Source: Bradyrhizobium sp.
Lineage (GTDB): Bacteria > Pseudomonadota > Alphaproteobacteria > Rhizobiales > Xanthobacteraceae
NCBI RefSeq assembly: GCF_004799445.1
Contig: NZ_SSNA01000169.1
Coordinates: 26,001-90,000, forward strand
Length of the DNA stretch: 64,000 bases
Reading direction: 5' to 3'
The notes under the pieces were generated by a model that saw only the letters and a program-made list of their open reading frames with translations, had not been told where the DNA came from and did not search any database. Numbering within the stretch: position 1 is the stretch's first letter; every line of letters begins with the position of its first letter. Shown piece after piece: positions 1 through 8,421 of the stretch. A program made the translations under genes and the position numbers.

Positions 1-393
1 ATCGCCGAATGGTGCGTTTTTGGAGCGGTGATGCTCTATTTGCTGAGCATCGCACCGGTAAAGTGGATCAGGTTTCGCCGTTTCGACAACTCCAAACCGC
101 GCGACCCCGCCTTCTATGAGGATCCAATTGCCGCGCGCGCGCTGGGCGCGCACCAGAACGGCATCGAGGCCTTTCCATTTTTCGCCGCGGCCGTGCTGCT
201 GGCGGAATTTCGTCTCGGTCCGCAACGCCTGATCGACGAATTGGCGGTGCTGTTTCTGATCGTGCGGATCGCCTATGTCTTCACCTATCTCGGCAATCGC
301 CCGACGCTGCGGTCGATCCTCTGGAACATCGGCTTTGCGATCAATGTGGCCATCTTCTTCATGCCGGTGCTTCGCCGCTTCTTGCCGATCTAG
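1..393 (+). CDS. MAPEG family membrane protein (5' partial)
   Basis: The frame is open from base 1, so the gene probably starts upstream of the window; an internal GTG/ATG pair at 28-33 is the first start seen. About 130 residues are visible, with three or four hydrophobic helices and the block GAHQNGIEAFPFF, which is typical of MAPEG proteins (membrane-associated, eicosanoid and glutathione metabolism). Bacterial members are about 130 residues long, so little is missing. Substrate is unknown. It is followed by 274 bases without a gene before the SDR at 668, so it is probably transcribed separately. Confidence 0.85.
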   Translation: MAEWCVFGAVMLYLLSIAPVKWIRFRRFDNSKPRDPAFYEDPIAARALGAHQNGIEAFPFFAAAVLLAEFRLGPQRLIDELAVLFLIVRIAYVFTYLGNRPTLRSILWNIGFAINVAIFFMPVLRRFLPI

Positions 394-667
394 AACGTCG
401 GCTGGGCAAAGGCGCGCTTGCGCCGTGCGCACCCCTGGTTTGGTTGGCTGAATTGGTGGGCACGCTTCCGCCTTCGCTCGTTGAGCTTCGGCGGGCGCGG
501 TCGCTTTGCCCACCCTACAGCTACGGCTTCGCGGATAGCTTCGAGCTTCGAACATCGGGGGCGCGAAGCATCCTGGGACCGGCTGGTGCGGCCGCCCGCG
601 ATTGTTGGCATTGGCGCGTGCGGCACCTATAGTTTACCCGATCGAGGGCATCGGGGAACAAGGATCC

Positions 668-1426
668 ATGCGCGTTTCAATCATCACCGGCGGCGGGTCG
701 GGGATCGGCGCCGCGGTCGCGCGCCGGTTGGCAGCGCCGGACCAGTGCCTGATGCTGCATGGACAAGGGGCCGACGCGGCGGGGCAGACGCGTTTGAACG
801 CGGTGGTCACGGAGTGTGAGCGTGCCGGCGCCAAGGTCGCGTGGTGCACCGGCGACCTGGCAAATGCCGGAACGGCATCCGAACTGGTCGGCGCGGCGCG
901 CAACGCGTTCGGAAGCATCGACGCGATCGTCCACGCCGCCGGGTTTGCCGATCGACGCGATTTCACGAATTTGCCGCGCGCGGCGCTCGAACGGTCATTC
1001 GCGGTGATGGCATTGGCGTTTCACGAATTGGCGGCCTCGGCGTTGCCGGATCTGACCCGGGGACCACAGGGACGCGCCGTCGCCATCTCAAGTTTCGCCG
1101 CCCACAGGTTCACGCCCGAGGCGACCTATCCGGGCTCCGCGGCGGCCAAGGCCGCGCTCGAGGTGCTGGTCCGGTGTCTTGCGATCGAGCTTGCAAGCTC
1201 GGGCGCAACAGCCAATGTCGTCATGCCCGGCTACACGCGCAAGGATGCCGGACTGATGGGGGCATTGGACCAGCAGAGCTGGCAACTGGCCGCCAGGGCC
1301 AATCCGCAGGCACGATTGGCCGAACCCGACGAAGTGGCCGCGGTGGTCGCCTTCCTGTTGTCGCCGGAGGCTGGACACGTGACGGGAGCGCTGTTGCCGG
1401 TCGATGGCGGCCTGACACTCATCTAG
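668..1426 (+). CDS. SDR family oxidoreductase
   Basis: 252 residues, the normal length of a classical short-chain dehydrogenase. The N-terminus carries the cofactor motif TGGGSGIG (residues 7-14), and the C-terminus ends with the usual PVDGGL segment. The start ATG at 668 is chosen because the Rossmann fold begins at once and a purine-rich GGGAACAAGG lies just upstream. The catalytic region reads YPGSAAAK, so the tyrosine is three residues further from the lysine than in the normal YxxxK; activity or substrate may differ. It lies 21 bases before an FAD oxidoreductase and probably shares its operon. Substrate cannot be told from sequence. Confidence 0.88.
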   Translation: MRVSIITGGGSGIGAAVARRLAAPDQCLMLHGQGADAAGQTRLNAVVTECERAGAKVAWCTGDLANAGTASELVGAARNAFGSIDAIVHAAGFADRRDFTNLPRAALERSFAVMALAFHELAASALPDLTRGPQGRAVAISSFAAHRFTPEATYPGSAAAKAALEVLVRCLAIELASSGATANVVMPGYTRKDAGLMGALDQQSWQLAARANPQARLAEPDEVAAVVAFLLSPEAGHVTGALLPVDGGLTLI

Positions 1427-1447
1427 CGGCGCTTGAAAGCAGGACCG

Positions 1448-2704
1448 ATGCCGGACAATTTCACGGACAAGCCAACGGATGTCATCGTGCTGGGCGCAGG
1501 CATCGTCGGGGTGTCTGCGGCCATCGCCGCGCGGCAGAGGGGCCTGTCGGTCGTCCTCGTCGATCGGCGCGAGCCCGGCAACGAGACCTCCTATGGCAAT
1601 GCCGGCATTCTCTCCAGCGGCTCGATATCGCCGCTCAACAAGCCGTCGCTCTGGAGCGCGCTGCCGACTTACCTGACCAACCGGCACGCGGCGCTGCGCT
1701 GGGATCCCGTCTGGGCTATCAGGAATATCGACTGGATCATCCGCTTCCTCGCCAATGCGACACCCTCTCGCACCAGGCCGCGGGCGACGGCCCTGCACGG
1801 GCTGATCGGCGCATCGCTGCAGCTGCATCGGGAATGGATCGTGAAAGCCGACGCGGCGCAGCGCATCCGCGAGACCGGCTGGCTGAAGGCGTGGCGCAGC
1901 GACGCCGTTGGTGCTGCGAAGGCAGAGCAGGCCTTTCTCGCCGAATACGGCATCGCCAGCCAGCTGCTCGACCGTCAGGCCATTTCCGCGCTCGAGCCGA
2001 ACATCGTGCCCGTCTACAAGGTCGGCCTCCTGCACACCCAGACCGCCTCGGTGGACTCGCCGGGCGCCGTGGTCAAGGCCTATGCACGGATGTTTGTGGG
2101 CTTGGGTGGCGAGATCCGTCAGTCGGAAATCAGGGCGATCGTGCCCGACAGCGAGGGCTGGCGCGTGGTGCTCGCCGACGGCGGAATTTCGGCGCGCCAT
2201 ATCGTGGTCGCGCTGGGACCGTGGTCGGCGGACCTGTTGCGGCCGCTTGGCTATCGTGTTCCCCTAGCCTTCGAACGCGGCTACCATCGCGAATTCAAGC
2301 CGAACCCGGCACGTTCATTGCAACGTCCGATCCATGACGCCGAAGGCAGTTTCCTGATGACGCCGATGGAACAGGGCATCCGAGTCACCACCGGGGTCGA
2401 GCTGACCGCCCGCGATGCGCCCTCATCGTTCGTCCAGCTCGACCAGGTGGTGCCGGCCGCGCGCGGCGTGGTCGAATTCGGCGCGGCGGTCGGCGAACCC
2501 TGGCGCGGGGCGCGGCCGACGCTGCCCGACAGCCTGCCGATGATCGGGCCCGCGCCACGTCATGCCGGCCTGTGGCTCGCTTTCGGCAACCAGCACATCG
2601 GCTTCACGACCGGCCCTGCGACGGGAGCGGCGATCGCAGCGATGATCGCAGGCACGCAGCCAGGCTTCGACGCGGCGCCGTTTTCGCCCGGCCGTTACCT
2701 CTGA
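1448..2704 (+). CDS. FAD-dependent oxidoreductase, DAO/DadA-like
   Basis: 418 residues. A dinucleotide-binding motif (VLGAGIVGVSAAIA) lies near residue 20 and is followed by the acidic strand VVLVDRREPG and the block SYGNAGILSSG, the pattern of D-amino acid dehydrogenase (DadA)-like flavoproteins. The C-terminal part has the second FAD-binding region (GLWLAFGNQHIGFTTGPATG). Such enzymes oxidise D-amino acids or related amines to keto acids. ATG 1448 with AGGA upstream is preferred over an earlier TTG at 1433. The gene lies between an SDR and an amino-acid ABC permease, which supports a role in uptake and oxidation of an amino acid or opine-like compound (inference). Confidence 0.88.
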   Translation: MPDNFTDKPTDVIVLGAGIVGVSAAIAARQRGLSVVLVDRREPGNETSYGNAGILSSGSISPLNKPSLWSALPTYLTNRHAALRWDPVWAIRNIDWIIRFLANATPSRTRPRATALHGLIGASLQLHREWIVKADAAQRIRETGWLKAWRSDAVGAAKAEQAFLAEYGIASQLLDRQAISALEPNIVPVYKVGLLHTQTASVDSPGAVVKAYARMFVGLGGEIRQSEIRAIVPDSEGWRVVLADGGISARHIVVALGPWSADLLRPLGYRVPLAFERGYHREFKPNPARSLQRPIHDAEGSFLMTPMEQGIRVTTGVELTARDAPSSFVQLDQVVPAARGVVEFGAAVGEPWRGARPTLPDSLPMIGPAPRHAGLWLAFGNQHIGFTTGPATGAAIAAMIAGTQPGFDAAPFSPGRYL

Positions 2705-2745
2705 TGGCCGACCTCCGGCAGGCAAGAGGGTAAGCGAGACCGGAC

Positions 2746-3414
2746 ATGCCCTACGTTTGGGATTTCGCGATCCTCGGCAAATACAGCCACCTGTTCTGGC
2801 TCGGGCTCGGCTGGACCATCGCCTACACGATCGGCACCGTCTTTCTCGGGACCGTGCTCGGTCTGGTGGTCGGCATCCTGCGGCTGAGGCGCTGGCCCGT
2901 GATCGACTGGCTTCTGCTCGCCTATATCGAACTGTTCCGCTGCACGCCGCTATTGGTTCAGATCATCTGGTTCTATTACGCCTTTCCGGTCGTCATCGGT
3001 GTGAACATCCCGGCGCATGTCGCCGCCGTCACCGTGCTGTCGCTCTATGGCGGGGCGTTCTATGCCGAGATTGTCCGCGGCAGCATCGAGAGCATCCATC
3101 GCGGACAATGGGACGCGGCGCGCGCCCTGGGACTTGGGTCATGGCGCGTGCTGAGATTGGTGATCCTGCCGCAGGCGCTGAAACCGATGCTGGCGCCCTA
3201 CGTCAACCAGTCGGTGACGCAGCTGAAGAACACCTCGCTGGTGTCCATTATCGCGGTGCCGGATCTCGTCTACAACGCGACTCTGATCAACGCCGACACC
3301 TATCGGCCGCTGGAAGTATATACGATCGTCGCTTTGATTTACTTCGCGATCCTGTTCCCGGCCACGCTGGTAGGACGCAGGCTCGAGCGCGGCCTGACCT
3401 ACGACAAGGCGTGA
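2746..3414 (+). CDS. Amino-acid ABC transporter permease (HisM/GlnP type)
   Basis: 222 residues with about five membrane helices. It contains ELFRCTPLLVQ near residue 60 and the EAA-type loop AARALGLGSWRVLRLVILPQA near residue 125, where the permease contacts the ATPase; both are typical of polar amino-acid (PAAT family) permeases. It starts 41 bases after the FAD oxidoreductase, so it likely belongs to the same operon. No second permease, ATPase or binding protein is next to it on this side; these would have to lie elsewhere. The gene after it is on the opposite strand, so the operon ends here. Confidence 0.93.
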   Translation: MPYVWDFAILGKYSHLFWLGLGWTIAYTIGTVFLGTVLGLVVGILRLRRWPVIDWLLLAYIELFRCTPLLVQIIWFYYAFPVVIGVNIPAHVAAVTVLSLYGGAFYAEIVRGSIESIHRGQWDAARALGLGSWRVLRLVILPQALKPMLAPYVNQSVTQLKNTSLVSIIAVPDLVYNATLINADTYRPLEVYTIVALIYFAILFPATLVGRRLERGLTYDKA

Positions 3415-3549
3415 GCGGGGCGTGGACTCGTCGGCACGCAGCCGAATTCGGATTGATGTCGCAGCATCAACCCGCGGGCGGCCTGTCGCGGAAGCCGCCA
3501 GCGCCCGAGGAATGCGTCGCAGGCCTCGGACGCACGAAAATAGCTGGTG

Positions 3550-3999
3550 CTATTCGCGATCCCGATCCCGGCGGCTACGGAACTGGTCGAACTTCTCTTT
3601 CTGGTCTGCGTCGAGGCTTTTGTAGAACGCCAGCAGCTTCGGATTTTCCTCTTTAAGCGCGGCGACCCGTGCCTCCAGCATCTTCTCGTGGAACGTGAGC
3701 CGGGATTCGAACGTCGACAGATCCGGCTTGGTGGCGCAAAGGTTGGTCTTCATGTCGTCGACGGCCTTGGTGCGCGTATCGACGAATTCCTTGTAGGCGG
3801 CCTTCTGCGCGTCGGTGAGATTGAGGTATTCCGCCAGTCGCTTCGCCATCTTGTGGTGATGGCCGTGCTCGGTCGACGCCGAGCAAATGCGATCATAGAC
3901 CGACCCGCGGCTCCCTTCCTTCTCGGCCCGGGCTGGACCGAAGCCGGCGGCGAGAATCGCCGATGCGATGACGAGAGCGCAAACTTTCAGGTATTGCAT
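3550..3999 (-). CDS. Spy/CpxP-like periplasmic protein
   Basis: 149 residues starting at ATG 3999, with GGAG eight bases upstream; a TTG twelve bases earlier is less likely. A Sec signal peptide occupies about residues 1-25 (ending PARA). The mature part is highly charged and helical and contains LNLTDAQ, a variant of the LTxxQ motif of Spy/CpxP-type periplasmic chaperones and metal-binding stress proteins, plus a GHHHK patch. Two cysteines (about residues 39 and 88) could form a disulfide. Function in protein protection or metal stress is inferred from the family only. Neighbours give no firm context. Confidence 0.75.
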   Translation of the reverse strand: MQYLKVCALVIASAILAAGFGPARAEKEGSRGSVYDRICSASTEHGHHHKMAKRLAEYLNLTDAQKAAYKEFVDTRTKAVDDMKTNLCATKPDLSTFESRLTFHEKMLEARVAALKEENPKLLAFYKSLDADQKEKFDQFRSRRDRDRE

Positions 4000-4115
4000 G
4001 TGAAGCTCCAAAGCTGGAATGGATAAAGCGGTTATGGGATTCGATCGAGGGTCTCGGCCACCTCAGGCCGTCGGCCAATCCTGGACTTACGTGCGATGAC
4101 ACGCGGTCCGAGCTG

Positions 4116-4490
4116 CTAACGCCTGCCGTGTCCACCGCCGCCGGCATGGCCGACGTTGACATGACCGCCACCGCCGCGTCCGCCGCGATAGCCACGGCCG
4201 CCGCCTACATATCCACCGCCGACATATCCACCGCCGCCGTAGTAACCGTCGCCGTAGCCGCAGTCGTTGTAGTAGCAGCTGCCGCCGAGCGCGCCGCCGA
4301 TCACGCCGGACACGATGCCGCCAAGGATCGCCGCGGGAACAGCCGCGTCATTTCGATAGTAAATCTGCTCGACGGAGGCGTGGGGCCCGATTGTTTGCGG
4401 TGCGGCCGGATTGATCGGCGCCGCCGAGGCGGGCGCGAGGCCGAGGAACAGGCCGGCGCCGGCAGTTGCTGCAATTCGAATGAGAGACAT
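4116..4490 (-). CDS. Secreted glycine-rich protein
   Basis: 124 residues with a Sec-type signal peptide (about residues 1-23, ending SASAA). A middle region rich in G and A (AILGGIVSGVIGGALGG) looks like a glycine-zipper or short membrane segment. The C-terminal third is almost entirely G, Y, R and H, with repeats of the type GGGYVGG. Proteins of this composition are common and poorly characterised in rhizobia. The small CYYNDC element could be a disulfide loop. No enzymatic motif is seen. It may be surface or envelope associated (inference). Confidence 0.72.
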   Translation of the reverse strand: MSLIRIAATAGAGLFLGLAPASAAPINPAAPQTIGPHASVEQIYYRNDAAVPAAILGGIVSGVIGGALGGSCYYNDCGYGDGYYGGGGYVGGGYVGGGRGYRGGRGGGGHVNVGHAGGGGHGRR

Positions 4491-4906
4491 GCGACAATCC
4501 TTGGTTCTGGGGAAACGCCATGATATGGCGCGGGTATTGCGCGACGACCGCTTCGAGGATGTGGTCTCAGAGCTGTTCCTGTACCGTGACCCGCTCCTTG
4601 CGCGGTATCGTCGCGGTTCGGAGCGGAGCTTGCCGCCGATCTGGCCGACCAGTAGCCTATGTCAGATACCGCACATAAAGGCATTGATCTGCGTCAACTT
4701 CCCTGCGCTGAAGGGTCTGTGTCCTGGCTCTCCGAAGACCGGTCCGACATTCCAGTCGAACCCTAGAGAACCGGCGCCAGCACGGGGAATGCTGAGGGCG
4801 TTATTCATCGGGCGCCATGGGGGATGGCATCCGGTATTGCATCAACAGGTTGCTTCGAGCCCGAGCCTGTGAAGCGAGGCCGTTAAATCGTTTGATCTTG
4901 ATCGTA
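4491..4906. other. Gene-free stretch with a FixK-type box
   Basis: No coding region can be supported in these 416 bases. The only clear signal is the perfect TTGA-N6-TCAA palindrome at 4684-4697. The open frames crossing it lack ribosome binding sites and plausible composition. Confidence 0.6.
4684..4697. promoter_or_regulatory. FixK/FNR-type box (target unclear)
   Basis: TTGATCTGCGTCAA matches TTGA-N6-TCAA exactly, the FixK2 consensus of Bradyrhizobium. With class II geometry a leftward transcript would start near 4649, about 160 bases before the glycine-rich gene at 4490. Rightward there is no plus-strand gene, so this is the weakest of the six boxes. Confidence 0.4.
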
Positions 4907-5143
4907 TCAGACCTGATCAATCACACCGAGCACGGTTCCCGGCTCGACGGTCTGGCCATCTTTCATCAACACCTTGGACAACACCCCGGTTGCAGGCGCT
5001 CGAACTTCATGCGTCACACCATCGGCAAAAATTTCGACCAACGGCTCTTGCACGGTAACGGGATCGCCCACTCGCTTGAACCACCGCCCAATCGACAATG
5101 TGGTGCCAGCGCCCGCAGTCGTTGGGACTTTTATTTCCGCCAT
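4907..5143 (-). CDS. Lipoyl/biotinyl-domain-like protein lacking the acceptor lysine
   Basis: 78 residues, a complete single lipoyl/biotinyl domain fold: MAEIKVPTTA at the start, KRVGDPVTVQEPLVEI, then the beta-turn region and APATGVL followed by DGQTVEPGTVLGVI. In functional E2 or BCCP domains the turn reads ETDKV or AMKM, with the modified lysine at its tip. Here it reads FADGVTHEV, so glycine 42 stands where the lysine should be. The protein therefore cannot be lipoylated in the usual way. It begins 41 bases after a periplasmic binding protein gene on the same strand, an unusual pairing. No dehydrogenase or carboxylase subunit is near. Confidence 0.85.
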   Translation of the reverse strand: MAEIKVPTTAGAGTTLSIGRWFKRVGDPVTVQEPLVEIFADGVTHEVRAPATGVLSKVLMKDGQTVEPGTVLGVIDQV

Positions 5144-5184
5144 CGCACTGATCCTAAGGTTCTAGTGGGCAATTCTGCAGCGCC

Positions 5185-6063
5185 TCAGATGTTGAGTTCG
5201 ACCGGCACGTCTTCCGGCTTCACGCCAGCAAGCGTCAGCCCCTTGACGAACCATTCGCGCATCTGCCCGATGCCGCGGTTGTAGTCGACCCACACCGACA
5301 GGAAATCGCGCCAGCGCTTGTCCTGTTCGCGCCGCACCGCCATGCTGGAGGGAATCGCGACCGAGGGCGATTGCAAAATCTTGTAGCTGCCGAGGTTCGG
5401 ATTCTTGGCGATCGCCGTCAGGCCCAGCACCAGCGCGTTGACCACGCAATCGACCCGTCCGGCCGACATCTCGAGCATCACCTCGTCGCGCGACTTCATC
5501 GACTTGATCGTCGCATTCGGCGCGAAGCGGCGGGCAACCGTCTCGTTGGCTGAGCCGACATCGACCGCAATCCTGACCTCGGGCTTGCTGATGTCCGCCC
5601 AGGTTCTGGCTTCCAGTCCCTTCCTGAGCATGGCGCCGAACGGATGCGGAAATACGGTCGCGGTGAAATCAACGACCAGCGCCCGCTGCGGGGTCGGATT
5701 GAGGGCAAAGCCGAGATCGATCTTGTTGGATTGCAGGTCGAGGATCGAGTTTCCGTAGGTCGATTCGATGTATTCGAGCTTGACGTCGAGAAGCTTGGCA
5801 ATGTCGTTGGCCATCTCGATCGAGAAGCCGGACCAGGTCCCGGTGGCGAGATCCTTGTTGAAATAGGGCAGCTCTCCCGGCAGCACCGCGATGCGTAGCA
5901 CCTTGTTGGCGCGGATGCGGTCGAGCGTGTTGTCCGCGCTCGCCTGCGCCGATGCCGGGCTCAGGAGGGCGGATGCCAGCGCCGCGCCACTGCCAACCGC
6001 CAAGGCGTAGCGCAGCGCTTCGCGGCGATCCCCAGAAATCTTGCTGTCGTCCGATGTGGTCAC
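5185..6063 (-). CDS. ABC transporter substrate-binding protein (SBP_bac_3)
   Basis: 292 residues. The start is set at GTG 6063 because a perfect AGGAGG lies five bases upstream; an in-frame GTG at 6078 would put that ribosome site inside the gene. The N-terminus has a twin-arginine-like pattern (DRREALRYA) followed by a hydrophobic stretch and cleavage near SAQA, so export may be by Tat. The mature part follows the polar amino-acid binding fold: VLRIAVLPGELPYFN, GFSIEMANDIAK, VDCVVNA. No permease or ATPase is adjacent, so it may serve a transporter encoded elsewhere. The lipoyl-like gene 41 bases downstream is probably co-transcribed. Confidence 0.9.
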   Translation of the reverse strand: MTTSDDSKISGDRREALRYALAVGSGAALASALLSPASAQASADNTLDRIRANKVLRIAVLPGELPYFNKDLATGTWSGFSIEMANDIAKLLDVKLEYIESTYGNSILDLQSNKIDLGFALNPTPQRALVVDFTATVFPHPFGAMLRKGLEARTWADISKPEVRIAVDVGSANETVARRFAPNATIKSMKSRDEVMLEMSAGRVDCVVNALVLGLTAIAKNPNLGSYKILQSPSVAIPSSMAVRREQDKRWRDFLSVWVDYNRGIGQMREWFVKGLTLAGVKPEDVPVELNI

Positions 6064-6256
6064 GCGGTCCTCCTGCACCCATTCGACCGAGCCTAGCGCG
6101 CGTGCCGCGACGCAGCAATAGCATCAGGGTATCCCGGCCACGGATGCGCGCGCGGAGCTTTTTTCGATCCCGCGGTAACAACCGCGATCCCGGATCGTCC
6201 CTACCACAGGGATAGGCCGCTTGAGAGAGCCGGGGATACAAGAGGGAAGACCATCC

Positions 6257-6487
6257 ATGAACGTCAGCACCCGCATCGTGCCTGGTATTTCGGCTGCCGC
6301 ACTTTGGCTCAGCCTGGCGATCGCTCCGGCCGCCTTCGCCCAGGATCCCATGTCGCAGGACATCGACTTTAGGAACGGTCTGTCCAGGGACATTGGCGTG
6401 AAGAGGGACACAGTGTCCAGGGCCCCAGTTTCCAAGGACCCTGCGAAGAAAGACGACGGGACAAGGAAGCACGATGTACCGAAGTAG
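6257..6487 (+). CDS. Small secreted protein with degenerate MxKDx repeats
   Basis: 76 residues, ATG 6257 preceded by AGAGGGAAGA. Residues 1-29 form a signal peptide ending AFAQ. The remainder is a run of five-residue units: MSQDI, then LSRDI, VKRDT, VSRAP, VSKDP, AKKDD. These resemble the pentapeptide MxKDx repeat proteins of proteobacteria, but ATG codons have drifted to CTG, GTG, GTT and GCG and the lysines partly to arginine. Function of the family is unknown. It looks like a decaying or specialised copy. It stands alone between a binding protein on the other strand and a gene remnant. Confidence 0.7.
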   Translation: MNVSTRIVPGISAAALWLSLAIAPAAFAQDPMSQDIDFRNGLSRDIGVKRDTVSRAPVSKDPAKKDDGTRKHDVPK

Positions 6488-6900
6488 GGCGGCGCGGGCA
6501 AATCGTTCCGGGCGATTGCTGGCGGCAATCAAGGCGGCTTCATTCTCGCGATACTAATTTACCCTTCGGCGCTTTCCGCGTGTCGATGATTTGGTGAGTT
6601 GCTCCGCGCAAACTTCCCGAACGCATCCGCGCAGCCAGCGATGAGCCGGATCGGCATCCAGCCGCGGGTGCCAGAGCAGCGAAATCGTGACCTCCGGTGT
6701 GGCGACCGGAAGCGGAAATCAGCGGATGCTCTGCATGCCCGATTGATATCGAGAGATGAATCCTTGCTCCAACACTCGCGTGCACTTTAGCGCAGAAATG
6801 AGCAAGACAGGACAAAGCTACTCCTCAAGACCCCCCGCGAGCGCCGCACCGCCCGCGCCGGGGGTGGTGTTAGACGGAGCATCAAGCCGGCCGGGTCAGG
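6488..6900. other. Gap holding a LysR remnant and GC-rich hairpins
   Basis: Apart from the LysR-like remnant there is no supportable gene in these 413 bases. The right part (6820-6900) is rich in inverted repeats of C and G runs, for example around 6830-6870, which could act as a terminator for the minus-strand gene ending at 6901. Confidence 0.5.
6554..6760 (-). pseudogene. LysR-type regulator, C-terminal remnant
   Basis: Reading leftward from about 6718 to a TAG at 6554-6556, the frame gives TPEVTISLLWHPRLDADPAH and then RWLRG and VREVC. That is the characteristic end of many LysR-type substrate-binding domains (LLWHPRLDADPAHRWLR). An in-frame TGA at 6719-6721 interrupts the preceding RYQSGMQSIR segment, and nothing resembling the helix-turn-helix or the rest of the effector domain lies upstream. 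This is a decayed gene of which only the last 60 or so codons can be read. Confidence 0.75.
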
Positions 6901-7161
6901 TCAGTCAGCCCGGCTTGCGGACCTGCTTGTCTCTTCTGCAAGCCAGCTTTCAATTTCCGACGGCCCGACAATTCTTTTCGGCGCATGGGGATTTAGCGTT
7001 CCCGCACTGACTTCGGCGCCTGCCGCGATCCTGGCCGCCGCAAACTGTTTGGCCTCGGCCTCGCTGGCAAAGGTCCGGGAGCGACGAGCGTAATGTCCGG
7101 TCTTCTTTTGCTGCGGAATATGGATTGAAACGAACCAGGTATGCGGATTTTTTTTGATCAC
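6901..7161 (-). CDS. Conserved small hypothetical protein
   Basis: 86 residues from GTG 7161. The protein is basic and contains TWFVSIHIPQQKKTGHYARR and then FASEAEAKQFAAARIAAG, a strand-then-helix arrangement suggesting a small folded domain. The same frame stays open further upstream (LTTNIGKGPQPVV) without an ATG, so the true start could be an uncommon codon earlier. I do not recognise the family beyond similar short proteins in rhizobia. No operon partner is clear; the next gene on this strand, the metal exporter, ends 147 bases upstream. Confidence 0.6.
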   Translation of the reverse strand: MIKKNPHTWFVSIHIPQQKKTGHYARRSRTFASEAEAKQFAAARIAAGAEVSAGTLNPHAPKRIVGPSEIESWLAEETSRSASRAD

Positions 7162-7308
7162 GACGGGCTGGGGGCCTTTGCCAATATTGGTCGTGAGGTT
7201 TGTCGCGGTGGCTCGGCTCCCGGTTCATATTCATATCAAGGGGTCACGCCATCGGTCAGCAGCAACAATGGCGCGAGTTGCTTGTCGCCGGCGATGAGCG
7301 CGGCCAGA

Positions 7309-8421
7309 CTAGAAGCAGGTCACCCGCTCGGCGGCGAGATAGCCGAACAGCAGGCCGACACCGAACAGCAGCACCAGTCCCGCCGCGCCGAATTCCACGC
7401 CGCGCATGAACAGCGCGCCGCCGCCCTCCTTTGTGCCGCTCAGGCGGCGAGCGAGATCCTTGGCCGACACCGCGATGACGGCAATGGCCGCCACCGTGAT
7501 CGCGGTGCCAAGCCCCATCACGAAGGTCGCGGCGACACCGGCCCAGAACAGCCCCTGCGCCAGCGCGAATACCAGCACCAGGATGGCGCCCGAACAGGGC
7601 CGCAAACCCACCGCGAAAATCGCGCCAAACCCTCGCCGCCAGCCGCCGGGGCCGGCCAGCTCGCGGGGAACCGGGCCGTGGGAGTGGCCGCAATGCTCGT
7701 CATGGTCATGGGCGAGATGCGCGACCTCGGCGTGAGCAGGGGCATGTTCGTGGTGATGATGGTGGTGTCCGTGGCCCGCATGATCATGGGACGCGGCCGC
7801 CGCCCTCGCGAGCGCCGGCCGTTGCACCTGCAGCGCCCGCATAAAACCGCCGCCCTTGGTCCAGACCAGCCGGGCGCCGAACGCCGCGATCAGGGCGTAA
7901 CTGACGATCTCGATGGTCCGTTCGGCTCCGCACATGGTCCTGGCGGTGGCGTTGAGCAGCCAAGCGCAAACCCCGACCATCACCACGGCGACCAGCGACT
8001 GCAGCAATGCGGAAGCGAACGACAGCACGACGCCGCGCCGCGCGGTTTCCTGGTTGGCGACCAGATAGGACGAGATCACCGCCTTGCCGTGACCGGGGCC
8101 AGCGGCGTGAAAAATGCCGTAGGCAAAGGAAATCCCAAGCAGCGTCCAGACCGCATGGCCGTCGGACTTGGCGGCGCGAATCGTCGCGGACATCTCGCGG
8201 TAGAATTCCGATTGTTTTGACAGCAGCCAACCGACGACGCCGCCCACCTGCGGCTCGGCGCCGCTGGCGCGCGAACCGCCGAACGGCGTCTGCGCCATCA
8301 GGGCGTGGACGGCACCGTCGAGCATGAGAACGGCCGTCAGGGCCAAAACCCAGATCGCCGGTCCATGCGCGATATCTTGCCAGGATGCTTGTCGGGATTT
8401 CCGACGGAATTTCAACTTCAC
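7309..8421 (-). CDS. NicO/RcnA-type nickel-cobalt exporter
   Basis: 370 residues, polytopic. Membrane segments frame a long cytoplasmic loop (about residues 200-245) packed with histidines (HGHHHHHHEH and further HD/HG pairs), the metal-binding loop of RcnA/NicO-family transporters. The motif HAAGPGHGKAVISSYL (about residue 105) and RPCSGAILVLVFALAQG (about residue 280) carry the conserved His and Cys/Pro family signatures. The start GTG overlaps the stop of the DUF1007 gene (GTGA), implying translational coupling. DUF1007/NicO pairs are common in alphaproteobacteria and thought to move Ni or Co; export direction and metal are inferred. Confidence 0.88.
   Translation of the reverse strand: MKLKFRRKSRQASWQDIAHGPAIWVLALTAVLMLDGAVHALMAQTPFGGSRASGAEPQVGGVVGWLLSKQSEFYREMSATIRAAKSDGHAVWTLLGISFAYGIFHAAGPGHGKAVISSYLVANQETARRGVVLSFASALLQSLVAVVMVGVCAWLLNATARTMCGAERTIEIVSYALIAAFGARLVWTKGGGFMRALQVQRPALARAAAASHDHAGHGHHHHHHEHAPAHAEVAHLAHDHDEHCGHSHGPVPRELAGPGGWRRGFGAIFAVGLRPCSGAILVLVFALAQGLFWAGVAATFVMGLGTAITVAAIAVIAVSAKDLARRLSGTKEGGGALFMRGVEFGAAGLVLLFGVGLLFGYLAAERVTCF

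Noticed and set aside
841..2337. 498-codon plus-strand frame over the SDR and DAO genes
   Set aside because: Out-of-frame shadow crossing two genes with proper motifs and ribosome sites.
4789..4872. 27-codon plus-strand ORF after the FixK-type box at 4684
   Set aside because: No ribosome site, no conserved pattern, and a different gene converges; not enough to call a target of the box.
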